Shown here: in pieces, positions 22,906 to 31,285 of the stretch | Position numbering within the stretch: position 1 is the stretch's first letter | Layout of the letters: each line of letters begins with the position of its first letter | Assembly: GCA_965116335.1 (NCBI GenBank) | Contig: OZ220677.1 | Location: forward strand, 2,852,001 to 2,916,000 | Source of the DNA: G963663315 sp965116335 | GTDB lineage: Bacteria > Pseudomonadota > Gammaproteobacteria > Arenicellales > Poriferihabitantaceae | Direction: 5' to 3' | Length of the DNA: 64,000 nucleotides | Translations under genes and position numbers: made by a program | The notes under the pieces: model-generated | What the model was told of the DNA's origin: nothing | The model's database searches: none | Seen by the model: only the letters and a program-made list of their open reading frames with translations

Positions 22906-25272
22906 GTGAAACCCTGCTCTGTCATTGCGGTCTTTTTAGTTTTTTGTGTGACCAGTGTATCATTTTATCCGGATACTGCCGCTGGACACCATCTGGTCGG
23001 GCGTTATCAGCTGGATTGTAGCGAAGATTTTCCCTGTCCTGACTCCTTGCATCGGCGGATTGATTTCTGGATACAGGTATTCAAGGATTGGGGCAAGGAG
23101 AGCGCCATTTTCCATAATCCGGACCACCCGGAGCGAGTTTATTCTGTCGTGCATACCGGCAAAGGATGCAGCAGGAGTGTTCGCAAGCAAGTCACAAGGG
23201 AGAGGAAACGGTTAAAGACTGCACTCTATAACACCGCGCATAAAATCGAGAGTGGCGGGAAACTGAATGCTGAGGAGCAACATCTTGCCGGGTTGTTCCC
23301 GGACAAGAAACCCCGCAATATGCGGCGAGCCGGAGAGAATATCCGTTGTCAAAGTGGAGTCCGGGACAGTTATATCGAGGGCTTGAAGCGATTCCAGGTC
23401 TACCGCCAGATGGTCGATACGACGCTGGCGCAATACGATTTACCCTACGACATCCGCTATCTGCCTTTTGTCGAGTCCTCATACAATCCGGCAACCTATT
23501 CGCGGGCGGGGGCGGCAGGGATGTGGCAGATCATGCCAGCAACGGCGAGAAATCTGGGGTTGGAATTGAATGCAGCGATTGACGAACGCCTCGACCCGGA
23601 AGCATCGACCCATGCGGCAGCTCGCTATCTGGTGGATTCCCGGAAGGTGCTGACCGGAGTGGCACGCTCCATTGACCCGAGCATCAAGAGTCAGGAAATC
23701 AATCCGTTCATCATTACTTCCTACAATTATGGCGTGAACGGAATGCGCCGGGCGCTGCTGAAGGTGAAACCGGATTACATGACGGTGCTGGAGAAGTATA
23801 AATCGCCGAGTTTCCAGATTGCAGTCAAGAATTTTTATTCGAGTTTCCTGGCAGCCAGACATATCGAGAAAAATTCAGATGTCTGGTTTGGCGAGATCAG
23901 CCCGGAAGAGGTATCCCGTTACCAGACTCTGGTGCTAAAGCGTGCGACTTCGATTGAGCGAGTGCAGTCTGTTTTTAATCTCAGCGAGCGTAAATTGAGG
24001 CCATTGAATCCGGCTTTGACCCGGTTTGTCTGGAATGGATGGCGATTGATTCCGGCAGGTTACCGGCTCAAGCTGCCGTATCGGGCTGACCGTTATCAGT
24101 CCGCTCTCGCCCGACTGGAGACCCTGCCGGCAGAGGCATTCGCCCCCGGCACGGATAGTTATGTCGTGCGTAAGGGAGATACCGCCTGCGGAGTGGCGCG
24201 AGCCCTGCAAGTCAATTGTCGGCAATTGATCGACATTAATCGTCTGGGTAAAAAAGCGTTGATCAGAATCGGGCAGAAACTCGTGATTCCTCGCAAACTG
24301 GCAGTAATCAGTGAAACCGGCGCCAGCAATCCGATTACCCGGGTTGCCAATACGTCCGCTCAGGCTGTTCATAAGGTGCGGCGGGGTGACACGGCCTGCG
24401 GGATCGCGGAGCAGTACGGCGTTACATGCCGGTTGCTGATCAGTGCCAATAATCTGGACAGGAGGGCGACGATTCGGATTGGTCAAAAACTGACCCTCCC
24501 CGGCGTTGCGGCAAAACCGGAAGTGGTGGTTCTGAATGAAGATAACCAGTTTATCGTTCGCCGGGGCGATAGTGCCTGCTCCATCGCTCAACTGCTGTCG
24601 GTCAGTTGTCGGGAACTGCGGAAAATCAATAATCTGGACGGCAGGGCTGTCATTTATCCCGGACAGAAACTGAAGGTGCCGGGGCTGGTCGTTCCCGATA
24701 CCACACAAACGGCTGCACAGTTGGCTCAGGTGGACCAGGTCATTACAGAAGCCAGGCAAGCTCCACCAGACAATGGCCAGACAGAGAAAGTGTTCGAGAG
24801 TTCGTCATTGACCAACCTGCTCGATACCTTGCCGGACCTGTCTGTTTCGGTCAGTGAATCATCAGGAGAGCCGGTGTACAGAATCCGGGTGGAGGCGGAT
24901 GAAACCCTGGGGCATTATGCGGACTGGCTGGGTCTGGGTTCGACCCGGAGGTTACGCGATATGAATAATACGACCGCTAAACGACTGCGTATCGGGCAAT
25001 CCCTGAAATTACCGATCCGCTCCGGTGATGAGGTGCAGCCCTTTGAGCGCAAGCGGATCGAATATCATCAGGTTTTGAGCGAATCTCTCAAATCGCACTA
25101 TACTCTGGTCGGAGTCGTGCAGCACAAGGTCAAACCCGGTGAAACCCTGTGGCATCTTTCCAATGAACACAGCTTCCCGTTATGGTTGTTCAATCGCTTG
25201 AATCCGGGAGTGGATATTCGCCAGCTACAGACCAGCCAGACGATTGTTTTGCCGGAACTACAGAGGAAATAA
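22906..25272 (+). CDS. mltD: Membrane-bound lytic murein transglycosylase D with five LysM domains
   Basis: A 788-residue secreted cell-wall enzyme. Start GTG 22906 is followed by a signal sequence (CSVIAVFLVFCVTSVSF). The SLT domain has catalytic Glu 190 in LPFVESSYNP and GMWQIMPATAR at 205-215. Five LysM motifs follow, near 424-467, 486-531, 545-590, 660-705 and 742-785. The first three each carry two cysteines (DTACGVA...NCRQL pattern), so disulfides within each LysM are likely in the periplasm. E. coli MltD has only two LysM. It cleaves peptidoglycan to 1,6-anhydromuramyl products. The stop is 4 bp ahead of pyrF. Confidence 0.88.
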   Translation: MKPCSVIAVFLVFCVTSVSFYPDTAAGHHLVGRYQLDCSEDFPCPDSLHRRIDFWIQVFKDWGKESAIFHNPDHPERVYSVVHTGKGCSRSVRKQVTRERKRLKTALYNTAHKIESGGKLNAEEQHLAGLFPDKKPRNMRRAGENIRCQSGVRDSYIEGLKRFQVYRQMVDTTLAQYDLPYDIRYLPFVESSYNPATYSRAGAAGMWQIMPATARNLGLELNAAIDERLDPEASTHAAARYLVDSRKVLTGVARSIDPSIKSQEINPFIITSYNYGVNGMRRALLKVKPDYMTVLEKYKSPSFQIAVKNFYSSFLAARHIEKNSDVWFGEISPEEVSRYQTLVLKRATSIERVQSVFNLSERKLRPLNPALTRFVWNGWRLIPAGYRLKLPYRADRYQSALARLETLPAEAFAPGTDSYVVRKGDTACGVARALQVNCRQLIDINRLGKKALIRIGQKLVIPRKLAVISETGASNPITRVANTSAQAVHKVRRGDTACGIAEQYGVTCRLLISANNLDRRATIRIGQKLTLPGVAAKPEVVVLNEDNQFIVRRGDSACSIAQLLSVSCRELRKINNLDGRAVIYPGQKLKVPGLVVPDTTQTAAQLAQVDQVITEARQAPPDNGQTEKVFESSSLTNLLDTLPDLSVSVSESSGEPVYRIRVEADETLGHYADWLGLGSTRRLRDMNNTTAKRLRIGQSLKLPIRSGDEVQPFERKRIEYHQVLSESLKSHYTLVGVVQHKVKPGETLWHLSNEHSFPLWLFNRLNPGVDIRQLQTSQTIVLPELQRK

Positions 25273-25276
25273 CGTT

Positions 25277-26095
25277 GTGAGTTTTTACCGGAAACTATCG
25301 ACAAGCTGGCATGAACAGCACTCGCTGCTCTGTGTCGGACTCGATCCGGACCTTTCCATCTTGCCGCGAGACTTAACAACCGGCGACAATCCCCTGTTTG
25401 AATTCAATCGTGCGATCATTGATGCGACCGCCGGTTTTTGCTGTGCGTTCAAGCTACAGATTGCCTGTTATTCCGCTCACCGGGCAGAGCGTCAACTGGA
25501 GAAAACCATTGATTACATCCAGACCCGTTATCCCCGGACCCCGGTCATTCTCGACGCCAAGCGCGGTGATATAGACGCTACGGCCAGCCTGTATGCCCGG
25601 GAAGCCTTTGTGCGTTACAATGCTGATGCCGTTACCGTCAATCCTTATATGGGGGGAGACACGCTGGCTCCGTTCCTGTGTTATGCCGAGCGGGGAGTGA
25701 TCGTGCTTTGCAAGACCTCGAATCCCGGCAGCGGGGACATTCAGGATCTGACGGTCGATGGTGAGGAGGTTTATAGCCGAGTCGCCAGGCTGGCTGTCAA
25801 CAGCTGGAACACGAACAACAATGTCGCTCTGGTGGTCGGCGCCACCTACCCGAAAATCATTGGCCGGGTTCGACAGATCGTTGGCGACATGCCATTACTG
25901 GTTCCCGGTATCGGGACACAGGGCGGCGATATTGAGTCTGTGCTGGCCCATGGGTTGAGTGCAGACAAGACCGGGTTGGTGATCAATGTTTCCAGAGCCA
26001 TTATTTATGCGGACGACAGCGGCCGGGATTTTGCCGCAGCCGCAGCGGATAAGGCGGAACAGGTAAATCGGCAAATCAATCAGTTGCGGGACTGA
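25277..26095 (+). CDS. pyrF: Orotidine 5'-phosphate decarboxylase, type 2
   Basis: A 272-residue enzyme catalysing the last step of UMP synthesis. The active-site block VILDAKRGDIDATA (Lys and Asp of the catalytic array) is intact, preceded by CVGLDPDLSILP and followed by TVNPYMGGDTLAPF. The length and these blocks fit the longer type 2 (mycobacterial-like) form, not the about 235-residue E. coli form. The start chosen is GTG 25277 (VSFYRKLSTSW), 4 bp past the mltD stop. Its TGA overlaps the lutA ATG by one base. Confidence 0.9.
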   Translation: MSFYRKLSTSWHEQHSLLCVGLDPDLSILPRDLTTGDNPLFEFNRAIIDATAGFCCAFKLQIACYSAHRAERQLEKTIDYIQTRYPRTPVILDAKRGDIDATASLYAREAFVRYNADAVTVNPYMGGDTLAPFLCYAERGVIVLCKTSNPGSGDIQDLTVDGEEVYSRVARLAVNSWNTNNNVALVVGATYPKIIGRVRQIVGDMPLLVPGIGTQGGDIESVLAHGLSADKTGLVINVSRAIIYADDSGRDFAAAAADKAEQVNRQINQLRD

Positions 26096-26910
26096 TGGAT
26101 ACCCGGCAGACAACCCGTTCCAGCGGCATCCGTGTCGGTCTGTTCGTCACCTGTCTGGTCGACTTGCTGCGCCCGCAGATCGGCTTTGCCGCGGCGCGGT
26201 TGATCCAGTCCTGCCAATGCCGGGTTTTCGTTCCGACCCAAAGCTGTTGCGGCCAGCCGGTTTACAATGCCGGGGATGAGGCGAAAGCCTGTGCGCTGGC
26301 CAGGCAGAATATCGAAATTTTTGAATCATTTGATTATGTGGTGGTTCCGTCCGGGTCGTGCGCGGCGATGATTCGGGAACATTACCCGAAGTTGCTGCGG
26401 GATGACGCCGACTGGTATCCGAGGGCGCGGGACATGGCGGAGAAGACTTTTGAATTGTCCCAGTTTCTGGTCGATGTCATGCGGGTTGAGGCAGACGCAG
26501 ACGCGAACCTCATCCATAAGTGGCGCGATGCCAGAGTCACCTACCATGATTCCTGTTCCGGGTTGCGGGAGCTCGGTATCCGTAGTCAGCCCCGAACCCT
26601 GTTGCGGCAACGGACCGGAATCCGGGTGGATGAAATGACCAATTCCGAAATCTGTTGCGGGTTCGGCGGTACTTTTTGCGTCAAGTTCCCGGAAGTCTCG
26701 ACGGCCATGGTGGATGACAAGATAACCGGAGTCGGTCAAACCGCGGCGAATCTGTTGCTCGGTGGAGACTTGGGTTGTCTGATGAATATTGCCGGAAGAC
26801 TGAAAAGAACCGGCAGCCCGATTCAGGTGCGCCATTATGTCGAGTTACTGGTCGGGGACGATGCCATGCCTGATGGAGCCGGACTCGCTCAACCGATTGC
26901 CGGTGAGTAG
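26095..26910 (+). CDS. lutA: L-lactate utilisation iron-sulfur protein LutA (LldE)
   Basis: A 271-residue cysteine-rich protein, the first subunit of the LutABC L-lactate dehydrogenase complex. The two CCG-type motifs are present: QSCCGQPVYNAG near residue 42 and SEICCGFGGTFCVKFPEVS near 183, with a further cysteine in VTYHDSCSGLRELG. These hold an iron-sulfur centre. ATG 26095 overlaps the pyrF stop by one base, tying the lactate genes to pyrF transcription. Confidence 0.88.
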   Translation: MDTRQTTRSSGIRVGLFVTCLVDLLRPQIGFAAARLIQSCQCRVFVPTQSCCGQPVYNAGDEAKACALARQNIEIFESFDYVVVPSGSCAAMIREHYPKLLRDDADWYPRARDMAEKTFELSQFLVDVMRVEADADANLIHKWRDARVTYHDSCSGLRELGIRSQPRTLLRQRTGIRVDEMTNSEICCGFGGTFCVKFPEVSTAMVDDKITGVGQTAANLLLGGDLGCLMNIAGRLKRTGSPIQVRHYVELLVGDDAMPDGAGLAQPIAGE

Positions 26911-26911
26911 C

Positions 26912-28348
26912 ATGGAAGTCCGGTCGCATCACTTCAAAAACGCCTCCCGCGCCGCATTGCTGGATACGCAATTGCAGGCGGCGCTGGCCCGTGCCGAAGG
27001 CGGATTCGTTGATACCCGGAAAAAAGTGGTTGATGACCTGATAAATTTTGAGTCTTTCCGCGAGTATGGCGAACAGGTCAAGAACCATACGCTGGAACAT
27101 CTGGATTACTACCTGGAACTGTTCGAGCAGAATGTAGAAAAGGCCGGGGGGCAGGTTCACTGGGCGCAAAATGGTGAACAGGCGAATCAGATCATACTCG
27201 ACATCTGTGAGCGGGCGAATGCTCGCAAGATTACCAAGGGCAAGTCGATGGTTTCAGAGGAGGTGTCAACCAATTCAGCGCTGATCGGGGCTGGCTACGA
27301 AGTACTGGAAACCGATCTCGGGGAATATATCATTCAGCTTGCCAACGAAACGCCGAGCCATATCATCGCACCTGCTATTCACAAGTCAAAAGACGGGGTG
27401 ACGGAATTATTTCATCAACATCACGCCAAATTGGGATTTGACAACCGGGTCACGGTCCATGAGGAGATTGTCGATCAGGCACGTCAGGTTCTGCGCGGGC
27501 ATTTTTGCAGCGCCGATGTTGGCATAACCGGGGGCAACTTCCTGATCGCCGAAACCGGCTCCGTCGCGATTGTCACCAACGAAGGGAACGGGGATCTGAC
27601 CGCGACCCTGCCCAGAGTGCATATCGTCACGGCGAGTATCGAAAAGGTCATTCCCGACCTGACCGCGCTCGGTGGTTTCCTGAGATTGCTGGGGCGCAGC
27701 GCGACCGGCCAGATCATGAGTGTCTATACCACCTTGTTCAACGGCCCCAGACGCGAACATGACCTCGACGGGCCGGAGGAATTCCACGTGGTTCTGCTGG
27801 ATAACGGCCGCAGCGAGATTCTGAACGGCAGTTTCCGGGATATATTGCGTTGTATTCGCTGTGGTGCCTGCCTGAATCACTGCCCGGTCTATACCCGCAT
27901 CGGCGGGCATGCGTATGGATGGGTATATCCCGGACCGATGGGTTCGGTTCTGACGCCGATTCTGGTCGGGCAGAAAAACGCGCCGGACCTGCCCCACGCC
28001 TGCACGCTCAACGGTCGCTGCCAGACGGTGTGTCCGGTGAAAATCCCGTTGCCGGATTTGATTCGGACGCACCGTATGCAGTTGAACCAGATGAAGGCGG
28101 ACAGCGCCATCGGTAGAACCGGATTTTCAGTATGGTATCGACTGGCGAGAAGCCCGGCCTGCTATGTCCTGATGACCCGCGCTGCAGCGTTGCTCCTGAA
28201 TGTCGTGGACCGGTTCAAACCCGGCGGGTCCAGGGGGCGGTTCCGGTGGCTGCCTCTGCTCCGGCCATGGACTAAAAGCCGTGACTTCCCGGCACCCGGT
28301 GCATCCACCTTCCAGAAAATGTGGAAAAAACACGGCGGTGATCAGTGA
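26912..28348 (+). CDS. lutB: L-lactate utilisation iron-sulfur protein LutB
   Basis: A 478-residue subunit with an N-terminal LUD-type domain (NASRAALLDTQLQAALARA; AETGSVAIVTNEGN) and a C-terminal pair of 4Fe-4S motifs (CIRCGACLNHCPVY; CTLNGRCQTVCPVKIPLP). It passes electrons from lactate oxidation. ATG 26912 is one base past the lutA stop; the frame is open further upstream inside lutA, but the family begins here (MEVRSHHFK). Confidence 0.9.
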   Translation: MEVRSHHFKNASRAALLDTQLQAALARAEGGFVDTRKKVVDDLINFESFREYGEQVKNHTLEHLDYYLELFEQNVEKAGGQVHWAQNGEQANQIILDICERANARKITKGKSMVSEEVSTNSALIGAGYEVLETDLGEYIIQLANETPSHIIAPAIHKSKDGVTELFHQHHAKLGFDNRVTVHEEIVDQARQVLRGHFCSADVGITGGNFLIAETGSVAIVTNEGNGDLTATLPRVHIVTASIEKVIPDLTALGGFLRLLGRSATGQIMSVYTTLFNGPRREHDLDGPEEFHVVLLDNGRSEILNGSFRDILRCIRCGACLNHCPVYTRIGGHAYGWVYPGPMGSVLTPILVGQKNAPDLPHACTLNGRCQTVCPVKIPLPDLIRTHRMQLNQMKADSAIGRTGFSVWYRLARSPACYVLMTRAAALLLNVVDRFKPGGSRGRFRWLPLLRPWTKSRDFPAPGASTFQKMWKKHGGDQ

Positions 28349-28971
28349 TGAGCGCCCGGGAGACCATTCTGAAAACCATCCGGCGTCAGAAGTCGGAATG
28401 CGGTTCCCGCAAACCGGACTTCCGGGTGCCGTTGCCGGTTCCTGATTTTGCTCCCGACTTGCCGCAAGACCCTGTCGATCGGTTTATTCACAGACTCTCG
28501 CAGGTACACGGGAGCTGCTGTACCGTGCCCGACTGGAGCCAGATACCGGACGCGGTCAGCCGGTATCTGGCGGATGTCCGGCAGCCCGCGCAAGTGGTTG
28601 CTGCACCGGATGAGAATTTCTATGCTTTGGATTGGGGGGGTATCGGAATTGAATATCGGGCTGCGCTGGAGACTGATCGGGTTTCTGTCACCCGCGCTTG
28701 CGCGGGGATTGCAGAAACCGGCACAGTCGCGATGGTTTCGTCTCCGGCCTCTCCGGTCACACTCAATTTCCTGCCCGAAACCCATATCGTTGTACTGGAG
28801 CGGGACCGGCTGGTATCGTCGATGGAACAATTCTGGTCAATGCTGGAATCCCCGCCAAGAGCCATCAATTTCATCACCGGCCCCTCAAAAACCGCGGATA
28901 TTGAACAAACCATTGTTTACGGCGCCCATGGCCCGCGCCGTTTCCATGTGTTGTTGGTGATGAGTGGCTAA
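28348..28971 (+). CDS. lutC: L-lactate utilisation protein LutC
   Basis: A 207-residue LUD-domain protein, third component of LutABC. Family marks include CAGIAETGTVAMVSSPASP and INFITGPSKTADIEQTIVYG, the latter followed by GAHGPRRFHVLL. Its ATG overlaps the last base of the lutB stop. The 3' end overlaps the converging MTHFR-like gene by four bases, so the two transcripts must share a terminator region inside each other. Confidence 0.9.
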   Translation: MSARETILKTIRRQKSECGSRKPDFRVPLPVPDFAPDLPQDPVDRFIHRLSQVHGSCCTVPDWSQIPDAVSRYLADVRQPAQVVAAPDENFYALDWGGIGIEYRAALETDRVSVTRACAGIAETGTVAMVSSPASPVTLNFLPETHIVVLERDRLVSSMEQFWSMLESPPRAINFITGPSKTADIEQTIVYGAHGPRRFHVLLVMSG

Positions 28972-29882
28972 TCCAGATCGACCGTCACTTTAAATCCGCC
29001 TTTGCCATTCATCGTCAAGTCCCCATCGGCTACTGCGTAACTCCATCTGGCGCTTTTCTTTAGCCCGCCGAGCGGATAGACATGTACCCCGCTGATGCCG
29101 GAGGCGCGGTCATTAGCCGCATAATCCGCCAGGTCGGCAACCAGTTTATCCGGGGCGTTGACAGTCATCAGCCGGGTTACATTTCTGGTCTGGCGAGTCA
29201 GGAATTTGATGGAATTGCCGATGCCGCAGTTTCTGGCATGCATCAGCAGGGTTTTCAGGGTTGCCAGTCCCGGTATGCCAATGTGAATGGGCAGGCGGTT
29301 GCCGTCGGCCTGCAACATCCGGTCCCAGGCGATGATCGGCTCGCTTTCGAAGGCGAACTGCGTGACCAGGTGCATTCTGGCGTCGGTTCGCTGGCTGAAT
29401 TCATTTTTCCATTTCAGAGCGGACCGGATTGCTTGATCGGACATATCCGGGCTGCCTTCGGGGTGGCCAGCCAGGCCAATCGTCGTGATGCCGTGTTTAT
29501 CGAACAGTCCCGTATCGAGCAGTTGCATGGAGTCGTGGAAGTCGCCAACCGGATGCTCAACCGCTCCGGCGATACATAACGCCCGATCTACACCCGCCTC
29601 GCCCACCACCCGGCTCAAGTACTGATCCAGTGTTCTGCGGTTGGTAATACTACGGGCCGCGAAATGCGGCACCGGGATAAAGCCTTCGTCCCGAAGTCGC
29701 TTTGCCACGCTGACAGTGTCGTTGAAATCAGAGCCTGGCAGGAAAGTGATATACACGACCGTGCCGGGGCGCAGGTGCTCCCTGAAATCAGCGATCCTGG
29801 CGGCAGAAGCCGGTGTGGTTTCAGCAGTAAACCCGCTCATGAATTGCCGGATTTGCCGAATCTGTTGATCTGTGTTTGTCAT
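28968..29882 (-). CDS. Methylenetetrahydrofolate reductase-like protein (MetF family)
   Basis: A 304-residue TIM-barrel protein of the MetF superfamily. Recognisable blocks are FREHLRPGTVVYITFLPGSD, GFIPVPHFAARSITNRRTLD, ITTIGLAGHPEGSPD and MHLVTQFAFESEPIIAW, the last containing the folate and FAD contact region. It is more like the divergent MetF paralogues found in one-carbon pathways than the canonical methionine enzyme. Its role could be C1 transfer or 5-methyl-THF handling. It converges on lutC with a 4-bp overlap. Confidence 0.78.
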   Translation of the reverse strand: MTNTDQQIRQIRQFMSGFTAETTPASAARIADFREHLRPGTVVYITFLPGSDFNDTVSVAKRLRDEGFIPVPHFAARSITNRRTLDQYLSRVVGEAGVDRALCIAGAVEHPVGDFHDSMQLLDTGLFDKHGITTIGLAGHPEGSPDMSDQAIRSALKWKNEFSQRTDARMHLVTQFAFESEPIIAWDRMLQADGNRLPIHIGIPGLATLKTLLMHARNCGIGNSIKFLTRQTRNVTRLMTVNAPDKLVADLADYAANDRASGISGVHVYPLGGLKKSARWSYAVADGDLTMNGKGGFKVTVDLD

Positions 29883-29993
29883 AAGTTATGGACTGGCGAA
29901 AACAAACCCGCCATTATATATCCCGGCCAACCTGCCCGAACAAAAATTTCCGCTCATGCAGGAAATATCGTTGATACCTGTTCCAACAGCTAC

Positions 29994-30150
29994 GGGAGGG
30001 CACAAGACCCTCCCCTACGATGATGGTTTCGACCATGCACCAAATCATTCCCCCCTTGAGGGGGAATCCAATCCGCTTGCGGATTGGATGGGGGGACACA
30101 ACCGTCATCGCATGAACCATTCCGTCATTCCCGTGCAAACGGGAATCCAC
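29994..30150. repeat. Intergenic palindromic repeat cluster (copy 1)
   Basis: The 379-bp gap between the MetF-like and VOC genes holds no gene. It contains three palindromes seen again elsewhere in the window: GGGAGGG...CCCTCCC (about 29994-30014), CCCCCTTGAGGGGG with CCAATCCGCTTGCGGATTGG (about 30050-30089), and TTCCCGTGCAAACGGGAA (30128-30145). Each could form an RNA or DNA hairpin. Confidence 0.8.
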
Positions 30151-30261
30151 GACAATATGGAGGTTGGGTTACCGATGCCAGGGGACGCTTGCCATTGTCG
30201 CGAGGGTGGTAGAGAATCCTGGTTTCGGTGGACGGCTTGAACACATATCCGGGGAGGCAAC

Positions 30262-30690
30262 ATGACTGTACTGAATCCGCAACGGGTTAATTTGATTACG
30301 CTGGGCGTTACTGATTTGGCTCGCTCCCGGGAGTTCTATCAGGCTCTTGGTTGGCAGGCTGCCGAAGATTTGCCGGAAGTGACGTTTTTCCAGATGCGTG
30401 GCTGTATGCTGGGTCTGTTCGGACGGGATGCGCTGGCCAGAGATCAGGGACGTCCAGGCACTACACTCGGTACGGGCGCCATGACGCTGGCGCAGAATTT
30501 CCCGTCCAGAGCGGAGGTCGATACCGCATTCGCGCAGGCCCTGTCAGCGGGCGCCAGTTCGTTAAAACCGCCGCAAGAAGTTTTCTGGGGTGGATACTCA
30601 GGCTACTTCGAGGACCCGGATGGCCATGTCTGGGAACTCGCCCACAACCCGTTCTGGTCGCTGGATGCGGAAGGCTATCTGGATATTTAA
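30262..30690 (+). CDS. Glyoxalase/VOC-superfamily protein
   Basis: A 142-residue vicinal-oxygen-chelate fold protein made of two beta-alpha-beta-beta-beta modules: VNLITLGVTDLARSREFYQA at the start, and GYSGYFEDPDGHVWELAHNP near the end with the metal-binding Glu. Members include lyases, dioxygenases and drug-binding proteins; the substrate cannot be told from sequence. GGGGAGG stands about 10 bp before the ATG and is a good ribosome-binding site. Confidence 0.8.
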   Translation: MTVLNPQRVNLITLGVTDLARSREFYQALGWQAAEDLPEVTFFQMRGCMLGLFGRDALARDQGRPGTTLGTGAMTLAQNFPSRAEVDTAFAQALSAGASSLKPPQEVFWGGYSGYFEDPDGHVWELAHNPFWSLDAEGYLDI

Positions 30691-30758
30691 GTCGTGATGT
30701 TAAGGAATCTCTGATTAATTCGATCTCTATTGTTAGAGAGACCTGATGTGGGTTGACC

Positions 30759-30788
30759 TTGCGAAGCAAGACGGGCACACTGTATAAT
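30759..30788 (+). promoter_or_regulatory. Sigma70-type promoter for the small membrane protein gene
   Basis: TTGCGA (30759-30764), an 18-bp spacer and a consensus TATAAT (30783-30788) lie 25 bp before the ATG at 30814. Confidence 0.6.
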
Positions 30789-30813
30789 CAGAAACCGACA
30801 TCAGGAAACAGAC

Positions 30814-31074
30814 ATGACCATTACCACTGCGTTAATCTTGCTGGTTGTTACCATTATTGGCGTAGGGGTGGCATTGGCCGGAGTTCTCATCCCGGCAATC
30901 AACGGACTACGGCAACAGGTGAATCATGAGATTGCCGGATTGCGACAAGAGATCAATCAGCAGGGGCAACAGATCACACAGATTGCCCAACAGGTGGGGC
31001 ACTTGTCCGGTTTGCTGGAAGGCTTGCGAGGCCGACCAATATCGACAGAGCATCCGGAAGAAATCCGGGTTTAA
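30814..31074 (+). CDS. Small membrane protein with coiled-coil tail
   Basis: An 86-residue protein: one N-terminal helix (LILLVVTIIGVGVALAGVLI) and then a heptad-rich cytoplasmic tail (LRQQVNHEIAGLRQEINQQG, and onward to GHLSGLLEGLRG) predicted as a coiled coil. Function unknown; small proteins of this build occur widely in bacteria. It has its own promoter. It precedes the lipoprotein gene by 211 bp that hold a repeat remnant and another promoter. Confidence 0.65.
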   Translation: MTITTALILLVVTIIGVGVALAGVLIPAINGLRQQVNHEIAGLRQEINQQGQQITQIAQQVGHLSGLLEGLRGRPISTEHPEEIRV

Positions 31075-31092
31075 TAGCGGGTTATATCGCGT

Positions 31093-31135
31093 GAAGCGGG
31101 TGTGATGGGGGATACAACCGTCATCGCACGCATCA
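31093..31135. repeat. Partial copy of the intergenic palindromic repeat
   Basis: The stretch GTGAAGCGGGTGTGATGGGG and the following GATACAACCGTCATCGCA match the end of the long element at 34855-34890 and of copy 1 at 30086-30110, with the palindromic half missing. Confidence 0.6.
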
Positions 31136-31148
31136 AAACCACGAGCGT

Positions 31149-31176
31149 TTGACAATGCGTATCGGTGTGGTAGCAT
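31149..31176 (+). promoter_or_regulatory. Promoter of the surface lipoprotein gene
   Basis: A consensus TTGACA (31149-31154), 16-bp spacer and TAGCAT (31171-31176) lie about 110 bp ahead of the GTG at 31286, leaving a leader of roughly 100 nt. Confidence 0.5.
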
Positions 31177-31285
31177 CGGGGGGCATTGCTAATTTGGGCA
31201 GTGAACTGTGCGGGAGGAGTGCCTACCGGGAAGGAATGGTAGTGATTGCACTGATACCGATAAACCAATAATCTGGAGTCTTAAA

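Noticed and set aside
23935..24759. A 274-codon open frame antisense to mltD
   Set aside because: It is opposite the LysM repeats and repeats in step with them.
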